Source of the DNA: Deltaproteobacteria bacterium
Lineage (GTDB): Bacteria > Desulfobacterota > Desulfuromonadia > Geobacterales > Geobacteraceae
NCBI GenBank assembly: GCA_021810985.1
Contig: JAJZQA010000041.1
Location: 1-11,779, forward strand
Reading direction: 5' to 3'
Length of the DNA: 11,779 nt
Part shown: one piece after another, positions 7,555 through 11,779 of the stretch
Layout: each line of letters starts with the position of its first letter
How positions within the stretch are numbered: position 1 is the stretch's first letter
The notes under the pieces: model-generated
Database searches by the model: none
What the model saw: the letters and a program-made list of their open reading frames with translations, nothing else
What the model was told of the DNA's origin: nothing
Position numbers and translations under genes: made by a program

Positions 7555-7723
7555 AGTTGCTGAAGGTTTAGTATTTGAAAACGATGAATTATTTCATGAT
7601 AAGTATAACGATGAGCTACCTTGGAGCGCATCCGGGTACGATACGCGGAGAGGCAGAACGTCTTTGATAGTATTAATGAAATACCATACGGCCTGCCGTT
7701 TTACAAGCACTATACCGGCTCTG

Positions 7724-9109
7724 TCAGGTAATTGCAACCTCAGCTACCTCGCGTGTTCCCGGCTGCACCCGTCCGGACTCTGAAACTCTCAGTCCGCAAA
7801 GCCAAATGAGTTCCTCAGCGGCAAAGAGCAACGGCGTTCGGTAGCGCACCGAAAGGGGGATCTTTCGATCGATAAGGAAATCCTTTACTTTCCTGGTTCC
7901 GGTCATGCCGAAAGGCCGGAAGCGGTCCCCGGGCCGAAAGGTTCGCAGCGTCCAGGGAAAAGGAAAGGCAGCTGGGTCAAAATAGGCTCGAAACGGCGGC
8001 ACTGATTCCCAGTTTTCCGGCGGTGCGGTCAGGCAAATTGAAATTTCACGCCCATCCGGAAGAAGATAGCGTCCTGGACCATCAATCCGGATTTCCCATG
8101 CTTCTCTTCCCTGCTTCTTTTCCGTTGGCAAAAACCGAAGCTCATCATAGCTGCGCAGCACCGAGAAACCTCCCGGAAGCGACTGCTCGCCCTGAGTCCT
8201 GGCGGAGTGCGCAAGGCGGTCGATCTGTCGCAAATGAGTCGTGGCAATGTGGGCAAGGTCACGACGCGAAAGCTGAAGTGCCCGCCGGTAAAGGCGATAA
8301 CGCAGCCCCGGCAGTTCCGACCGAACTGCCGGCACATTCAGCACAATCTCATTGGAGTCGGTGCGTGAAAGACGGGGAAACAATCCATCGACAAGCTTTT
8401 CCAGTACCGCCTCATCAGCTGCCAGTGCTTCCGCCGTGTTAATCAGCCGTTCACTCATGGCAGGATTGAATGTTCTCAGGTAGGGGAGGCATTCATGGCG
8501 GATTCGATTGCGGAGAAAGACCGTCTCGTCATTGCTGCTGTCGTGGCGACACGAAAGACCGCGCCGTTCCAGGTAGTCCTGAATTTCAGCTCTCGTCAAC
8601 GGCAAAAGAGGTCTGACATACCCCGCGAAAGTTTGGAGACGCATACTTGCGAGCCCGGTGGCGCCGGAACCGCGAAACAGCCGGAGGAGGAAGGTTTCCG
8701 CCTGATCATCGGCATGATGCCCCAAAGCGATCGCACGAGCGGAACAGTCTTTGGCAACTTCATCAAACCATTCGTAGCGGGCATTCCGACCAGCCTCTTC
8801 CAGGGAAAGTTTTCGCAGCTTGCTGATTTCTTTGACATCCAAACGCTTGATTTTACAGGGCAGATGGTAGCTGGCGGCAAGTTGCTCGACAAATGCCGCG
8901 TCACCATCCGACTCCGTGCCGCGCAATCCATGGTCCAGATGGGCGACCACCAAGTCAAGACGCAAGTCTGGCATTGAGGAGAGGATGTCCAGCAGGGCAA
9001 CGGAATCCGCACCTCCGGAAACCGCAACGACCACCGTGTCACCCGGGCTGAAAAGCCGATTCTCACGAATTATGCCGGAAATTTTTCTCAGAACCGGATC
9101 TGTTCGCAG
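7724..9109 (-). CDS. tilS: tRNA(Ile)-lysidine synthetase
   Basis: TilS uses ATP and lysine to change C34 of the CAU anticodon of tRNA-Ile2 to lysidine, so that the tRNA reads AUA as isoleucine. Counting from the CTG at 9109 the product is 461 residues. It has the PP-loop SGGADS at 31-36, HLDHGLRG near 67-74, GHHADDQAET at 130-139, RGSGATGLASM at 146-156 and RNRIRH near 200-205. The C-terminal domain carries PGDRFRPFGMTG and KVKDFLIDRKIP. No ATG, GTG or TTG lies in frame between the start of the open frame and the GTG at 9034, which would remove the helix before the PP-loop. The CTG at 9109 sits five bases after GGGAGG and gives a normal N-terminus (RTDPVLRKISGIIRENRLFSPGD), so it is preferred. 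The GTG at 9034 remains an alternative. A CAU tRNA lies immediately upstream. Confidence 0.94.
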   Translation of the reverse strand: MRTDPVLRKISGIIRENRLFSPGDTVVVAVSGGADSVALLDILSSMPDLRLDLVVAHLDHGLRGTESDGDAAFVEQLAASYHLPCKIKRLDVKEISKLRKLSLEEAGRNARYEWFDEVAKDCSARAIALGHHADDQAETFLLRLFRGSGATGLASMRLQTFAGYVRPLLPLTRAEIQDYLERRGLSCRHDSSNDETVFLRNRIRHECLPYLRTFNPAMSERLINTAEALAADEAVLEKLVDGLFPRLSRTDSNEIVLNVPAVRSELPGLRYRLYRRALQLSRRDLAHIATTHLRQIDRLAHSARTQGEQSLPGGFSVLRSYDELRFLPTEKKQGREAWEIRIDGPGRYLLPDGREISICLTAPPENWESVPPFRAYFDPAAFPFPWTLRTFRPGDRFRPFGMTGTRKVKDFLIDRKIPLSVRYRTPLLFAAEELIWLCGLRVSESGRVQPGTREVAEVAIT

Positions 9110-9114
9110 TAAAA

Positions 9115-9120
9115 CCTCCC
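9115..9120 (-). promoter_or_regulatory. ribosome binding site pointing to a CTG start of tilS
   Basis: GGGAGG on the minus strand is followed by TTTTA and then CTG (9109-9107). This is an ideal Shine-Dalgarno spacing in front of a rare start codon. No ordinary start codon occurs at this place in any frame that leads into tilS. Confidence 0.6.
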
Positions 9121-9135
9121 GAAATGCTCGCAGAA

Positions 9136-9165
9136 GGCGAAAACGGCCGGAACGACGTTTTCGCC
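9136..9165 (-). promoter_or_regulatory. perfect 10-bp inverted repeat in the tilS leader
   Basis: GGCGAAAACG (9136-9145) and CGTTTTCGCC (9156-9165) form a perfect 10-bp stem with a 10-base loop. It lies between the tRNA terminator and the tilS ribosome site, ending about 16 bases before GGGAGG. No T run follows on the minus strand, so it is more likely a leader structure or an operator-like palindrome than a terminator. No protein function is implied, although the tilS frame happens to be open through it. Confidence 0.5.
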
Positions 9166-9197
9166 ACTCCCTGCAACAGCAAAAAACCTCAGAAACG

Positions 9198-9230
9198 AAA
9201 AAACCCCCTCTTTTCCGCGGAAAGAGGGGG
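9198..9230 (-). terminator. intrinsic terminator of the CAU tRNA
   Basis: On the minus strand CCCCCTCTTT pairs with AAAGAGGGGG (9230-9221 with 9213-9204) around a 7-base loop and is followed directly by six T (9203-9198). It begins five bases after the encoded CCA of the tRNA. It should end most tRNA transcription before tilS. Confidence 0.93.
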
Positions 9231-9234
9231 ATTT

Positions 9235-9311
9235 TGGTGGCGGTGCAGGGACTTGAACCCCGGACAACACGGATATGAGCCGTGTGCTCTAACCAACTGA
9301 GCTACACCGCC
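9235..9311 (-). tRNA. tRNA with CAU anticodon (elongator tRNA-Met, or tRNA-Ile2 read after lysidine modification)
   Basis: A complete 77-base cloverleaf with encoded CCA. The acceptor stem is GGCGGTG / CACCGCC with A73, the D arm GCTC-AGTTGGTTA-GAGC and the anticodon stem CACGG / CCGTG around loop CTCATAT (anticodon CAT). The T arm has loop TTCAAGT. The normal G1-C72 pair excludes initiator tRNA-fMet, which has an unpaired 1-72. Elongator Met and Ile2 share the CAU anticodon, and the acceptor positions 4-69 and 5-68 (both G-C here) do not match either E. coli type. The overall sequence looks like the elongator Met form known from deltaproteobacteria, but this is recall, not a computed score. 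Position 38 is T, giving a C32/T38 loop, which is less usual than A38. The strong terminator follows directly. Confidence 0.93.
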
Positions 9312-9339
9312 AAACTTTACATACGGAAAAAGATACCGT

Positions 9340-9370
9340 AAAAAATACCTCTCCGGGTATACCAAAGAGG
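9340..9370 (-). terminator. terminator-like hairpin upstream of the tRNA
   Basis: On the minus strand CCTCTTTGG and CCGGAGAGG (9370-9362 and 9356-9348) can pair as nine pairs, two of them T-G, around the loop TATAC. T, A and then six T follow (9345-9340). It lies only 29 bases before the tRNA 5' end, between the tRNA and its best promoter. It may terminate a short RNA or act as an attenuator for the tRNA. Confidence 0.5.
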
Positions 9371-9450
9371 CATAAATTCTTGTATTGGCTTGACGTTTCA
9401 CACCTTTAAAGAACGGGCTGCAAGTGAAAAACCCTCACAGCCTCACGCGC
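9340..9450 (-). ncRNA. possible small RNA or tRNA leader of about 110 bases
   Basis: The sequence starts seven bases after a near-consensus promoter and ends at a terminator-like T run. Two hairpins are visible. One near the 5' end (9416-9442) pairs GGCT and GTGA with TCAC and AGCC, with a 4-base bulge. The other is the 3' hairpin at 9348-9370. I do not recognise it as 6S, SRP RNA, tmRNA or a known riboswitch. It could equally be just the 5' leader of the tRNA, removed by RNase P. Confidence 0.35.
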
Positions 9451-9456
9451 TTGATG

Positions 9457-9485
9457 TTTATATAGCACATCATTCCGAATGTCAA
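9457..9485 (-). promoter_or_regulatory. strong sigma70-type promoter for the tRNA leader / possible small RNA
   Basis: TTGACA (9485-9480) and TATAAA (9462-9457) are separated by exactly 17 bases on the minus strand. Upstream sequence has A/T runs that could act as an UP element. It is the best promoter in the window and points at the tRNA. The 9486-9628 stretch upstream of it holds no gene. A T run near 9600-9607, just past the DUF3343 gene, lacks a clear stem. Confidence 0.82.
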
Positions 9486-9628
9486 GGAAAAAGGCTGAAG
9501 GCACTTCGTCATTTTTCACATCGCTTTTTTCCGATTGAACGAATAGTTTGCCACCCGAAGTCCGCATCAATCATGGGTCAGATAAGTGCTGTATTTTTCA
9601 AAAAAAGAATTTCACTGGCCTGCCCCAA

Positions 9629-9904
9629 TCAGGTTCCGGCCGAAAGTGTCTCCGCAAGTTGCTCAAATGTGCCATCGCGGAAGCGGTATAACAACTCTGG
9701 AAGAAGTTCGGCCTCCGCGAGAATTGCGTCGATCGTGCTGTGATCGGCCTCCGCATAACGGATCGCAAGGCCGCAATCGGACGCCAGGGAACGTGGCACC
9801 GGAATCAGCAGAAAATCCTGACGATGTTCTTTCAAAACCTTCTCAGCCTTCATGACCCGGTGAATACTGTTGAAGATGGCAACCAGATCCCCTTCGCGAA
9901 CCAT
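9629..9904 (-). CDS. DUF3343 protein (putative Se/S carrier-like)
   Basis: A 91-residue protein that fits the DUF3343 family, annotated as putative selenium/sulfur carrier-like. The pattern is a first strand and helix (VAIFNSIHRVMKAEKVLKEH), then a strand leading into IPVPRSLASDCGLAIRY. The single Cys in SDCGLAIR is the conserved residue of the family and the probable persulfide or perselenide site. The C-terminal half has acidic helices without clear motifs. The ATG at 9904 is preferred, with AGGGG about five bases away. The frame is open to a TTG at 9922. It follows the zinc-ribbon-like gene by 62 bases on the same strand. DUF3343 genes are often near selenium or sulfur mobilisation genes; none is visible here except the radical SAM gene two positions upstream. 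Function remains unproven. Confidence 0.82.
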   Translation of the reverse strand: MVREGDLVAIFNSIHRVMKAEKVLKEHRQDFLLIPVPRSLASDCGLAIRYAEADHSTIDAILAEAELLPELLYRFRDGTFEQLAETLSAGT

Positions 9905-9966
9905 CACTCCCCCTCTTGACAAAATAAGGCTACTTTTCTAGAGCTTTCGGCGTTTTCATGCCGCGG

Positions 9967-10374
9967 CTATTCACTCTTTTCCTGATGATCGAATTTCTGC
10001 AGCGGGGTCCCGGCAACAAGCCGGGCCCGGTTGGCGGCAACATCCCAGAGTGTCAGGTATCCTTTCCAGCCCTTGTTCAGCAAAAGATCCTTGATTTGCT
10101 CGATCATGTCCGCTGAGGGAATGGAATGAAAGGCATTATACCCGGAAAATCCCCCGGGAGGCACCAGGCGATAGGCGCCGAATCCGAAGCTTTCCGTACG
10201 CTTCACCAGCTGTGAGGTGCCGTTCTGCCACTGATGTTCTTCATGCCTGGTACAAACGCAGACGGGACACATGGCCCGCCGGGCACTGTTCTTATTCCAG
10301 CGCTCGCAATCGATCCGTGCATAATCGAAACCACACTGTCTGCATTTTTCGTGCATATCGGAAAGTTCATACAT
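9967..10374 (-). CDS. small Cys-rich, zinc-ribbon-like protein of unknown function
   Basis: I do not recognise a named family. The 135-residue product starts at an ATG (10374) preceded by AAGGAG seven bases away; the frame continues upstream to 10446 but without a comparable site. The N-terminal third holds CRQCG (Cys 11 and 14), a lone Cys 23, then CPVCVCTRHEEH (Cys 36, 39, 41 with nearby His). This looks like two knuckles of a zinc ribbon or a small metal-binding domain. The rest is a mixed alpha/beta stretch with an aromatic, Gly/Pro-rich segment (FGFGAYRLVPPGGFSGYNAFH) and a helix before GWKGYLTLWD. No signal peptide or membrane segment is seen. It lies between the radical SAM gene (139 bases upstream) and the DUF3343 gene (62 bases downstream), all in one direction, suggesting a shared role. 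Confidence 0.7.
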   Translation of the reverse strand: MYELSDMHEKCRQCGFDYARIDCERWNKNSARRAMCPVCVCTRHEEHQWQNGTSQLVKRTESFGFGAYRLVPPGGFSGYNAFHSIPSADMIEQIKDLLLNKGWKGYLTLWDVAANRARLVAGTPLQKFDHQEKSE

Positions 10375-10513
10375 CAGAAAGCTCCTTGAACAAAACAAAT
10401 AATTTCGGCAAAGACAGCGGCCACGAATTCCGTATTTGTAACACACCCTGAACAGTTACCTAAGGCAAATTCATCCGGTCTACCGGGAACTTTCAAAGCC
10501 CGCAATGGATGAC

Positions 10514-11779
10514 TTACTGAAGACAGTTATAAACCCCTACCCCCCAGAAACAGTCCCCGCAAGGCACCGGCGTGTCAAAGCAATCTTTCTCGAACACCTC
10601 GGCGGTGAGATGATCGCAGGGAACCAGATTGCAGTTGGAACAGCAGGGATACTCACCGGCCAGGACTTCCGCACGGAATGCAAGAAAGTCCTGATCGTTC
10701 CAGAGAGACAGGATATCCTTCTCCCCGACATTTCCGAAAACCTTTGCCTGGACCGACTTCTTCCAATAGGTGAAATGAAGGGCGGTACTGCTCCCCCACG
10801 GCGACTCCAGCCCGGGCACATATTTTCTCCAGTAGGAAAAATGGCAGTGATAGCTATGCCAGAGAAAATAACAGGGATGCAGCGCGCCATCCCAGGAAAC
10901 CATCGCACAGCCATCCTCAATAAAGTCGCAGCGGCGCTCCGCCCGAGGAGACAAACCCGGCAGTTTCAGACTGAGCCCCACTTCAGCGGCGACAGCCTCA
11001 GCCTCGGCAAAGACGCGGGCCAGCTCCTCCGCAAGCGCCTCGTCCCGGGCCAGCAGGTTTCTGACATGGAAAAAATAGTCTTTGGAGCGGGCATCGGCAA
11101 CCATCTCTTTGACAAAATCCACCACCCGCTGCTCTTCGTCCGTGCGGTAAAACTTGTAGAAATTGATAAAAAAGTACTGGCTGATATCGATTCCCAGCGA
11201 CTCGGCCCGGCTTTTCCAGGCATGATACAGTGCAACGGCCTGATCGGAGTTGGTGTCGAAGACCGCCTGTGAAACCTGATCGAAATCGTAGGGCAGAAAA
11301 TGGCTGACAATCGCAAAATCGGCCCCTTGGCCGGCCGCCCAGCGGAGTACGTCAGGTAACTGTTGTAGATTATCGCGCATTACGACAAATTCAACCCCGA
11401 CCTGCAGGCGGGATTCGGGACAGGCCTCGCGAGCTGCTCGTAAAGCGGCAAATGCCTGCTGGAGATCTTCGACTTCCCCACCCTCCCTGATCGAGCGAAA
11501 GATCTCGGGGCAAACGGCATCCAGGGAAAGACAGATCCTGTCCAGACCGGCCCGTACCAGGGAAAGGGCACGCTGCTCGTCAAGGAGCAGGCCATTGGAC
11601 TGAAACCCGATCCAGCTTTCCGCCGGCATGGCCTGCCGGGCGATGCGAATGAACTCCTCCAGTTCGGGATGAAGCAGGGATTCCCCAATCCCGTTGAGAA
11701 TCAGCGCCTCAAGGGTCGGAAAGGCGGGCGACAGGGCCAGAAAAGTCTCACGGCTCAGGTCTCCCAGCGATATTTCATT
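10514..11779 (-). CDS. radical SAM/SPASM protein, putative metalloenzyme maturase (5' end outside window)
   Basis: The window holds 421 codons of a radical SAM enzyme, which uses a 4Fe-4S cluster and S-adenosylmethionine for radical chemistry. The CxxxCxxC motif must lie beyond the right edge. What remains matches the fold: LNGIGESLLHPEL (GxGE-type SAM motif, near 11692-11660), FQSNGLLL, a LDRICLSLDA strand and the helix-rich second half of the barrel. From about 10930 to the end there are 12 Cys: four in CDF-EDGC...HPCYF...YHC, then CC-NC----C, then four more ending CGDCFWGVGVYNC. This is a SPASM-type region for auxiliary iron-sulfur clusters. From memory it resembles proteins annotated in Geobacter relatives as radical SAM/SPASM putative metalloenzyme maturases, but I could not check this. 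No target peptide or enzyme gene is visible in the window. Confidence 0.9.
   Translation of the reverse strand, partial: NEISLGDLSRETFLALSPAFPTLEALILNGIGESLLHPELEEFIRIARQAMPAESWIGFQSNGLLLDEQRALSLVRAGLDRICLSLDAVCPEIFRSIREGGEVEDLQQAFAALRAAREACPESRLQVGVEFVVMRDNLQQLPDVLRWAAGQGADFAIVSHFLPYDFDQVSQAVFDTNSDQAVALYHAWKSRAESLGIDISQYFFINFYKFYRTDEEQRVVDFVKEMVADARSKDYFFHVRNLLARDEALAEELARVFAEAEAVAAEVGLSLKLPGLSPRAERRCDFIEDGCAMVSWDGALHPCYFLWHSYHCHFSYWRKYVPGLESPWGSSTALHFTYWKKSVQAKVFGNVGEKDILSLWNDQDFLAFRAEVLAGEYPCCSNCNLVPCDHLTAEVFEKDCFDTPVPCGDCFWGVGVYNCLQ

Noticed and set aside
7688..7699. ACGGC/GCCGT hairpin after tilS as a terminator
   Set aside because: The loop would be two bases. The T run lies on the plus-strand side, the wrong direction for tilS.
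9189..9401. 70-codon minus-strand frame reading through the tRNA (contains GVAQLVRAHGS)
   Set aside because: This peptide is the well-known mistranslation of a tRNA gene. The cloverleaf and terminator explain the sequence.
10505..11272. 255-codon plus-strand open frame
   Set aside because: It is the reverse of the radical SAM coding region, whose motifs and Cys pattern are clear.

Overview
The window comes from a Gram-negative bacterium, most likely a deltaproteobacterium of the Desulfuromonadales / Geobacter type. This is inferred from three things seen here: the gene order tilS-ftsH-folP-cdaA-ybbR-glmM-pdxJ, a FtsH N-terminus of the kind I recall from Geobacter, and a neighbouring radical SAM/SPASM protein with DUF3343. 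No database search was possible. Every gene I can support lies on the minus strand, so transcription runs from high to low coordinates.

Right end (9629-11779): the 3' two thirds of a radical SAM enzyme with a very cysteine-rich SPASM-type C-terminus. It is followed by a small unrecognised zinc-ribbon-like protein and a DUF3343 (Se/S carrier-like) protein. Together they look like a small maturation or redox-cofactor module whose substrate is not visible.

Middle (9110-9485): a near-consensus sigma70 promoter, then a structured leader ending in a terminator-like hairpin (a possible small RNA or attenuator). A CAU-anticodon tRNA with encoded CCA follows, then a strong intrinsic terminator. tilS lies directly downstream. 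It makes tRNA-Ile lysidine synthetase, the enzyme that modifies the isoleucine member of the CAU tRNAs. tilS seems to start at CTG behind a good Shine-Dalgarno sequence.

Core (1415-9109): a housekeeping block of tilS, ftsH (membrane AAA protease, TTG start), folP (dihydropteroate synthase), cdaA (c-di-AMP cyclase), ybbR/cdaR (short, one YbbR domain), glmM (phosphoglucosamine mutase) and pdxJ (pyridoxine 5'-phosphate synthase, GTG start). Gaps from ftsH to pdxJ are short or overlapping, which suggests one operon. cdaA-ybbR-glmM is the classic c-di-AMP / cell-wall precursor module. A 210-base gap with an 8-bp hairpin separates tilS from ftsH.

Left end (1-1414): a Slp-family outer-membrane lipoprotein with an aromatic, proline-rich tail, then the start of a trans-polyprenyl diphosphate synthase (IspB type) that runs off the window. 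Each has its own candidate sigma70 promoter. I see no insertion sequence, CRISPR array, prophage or toxin-antitoxin pair.
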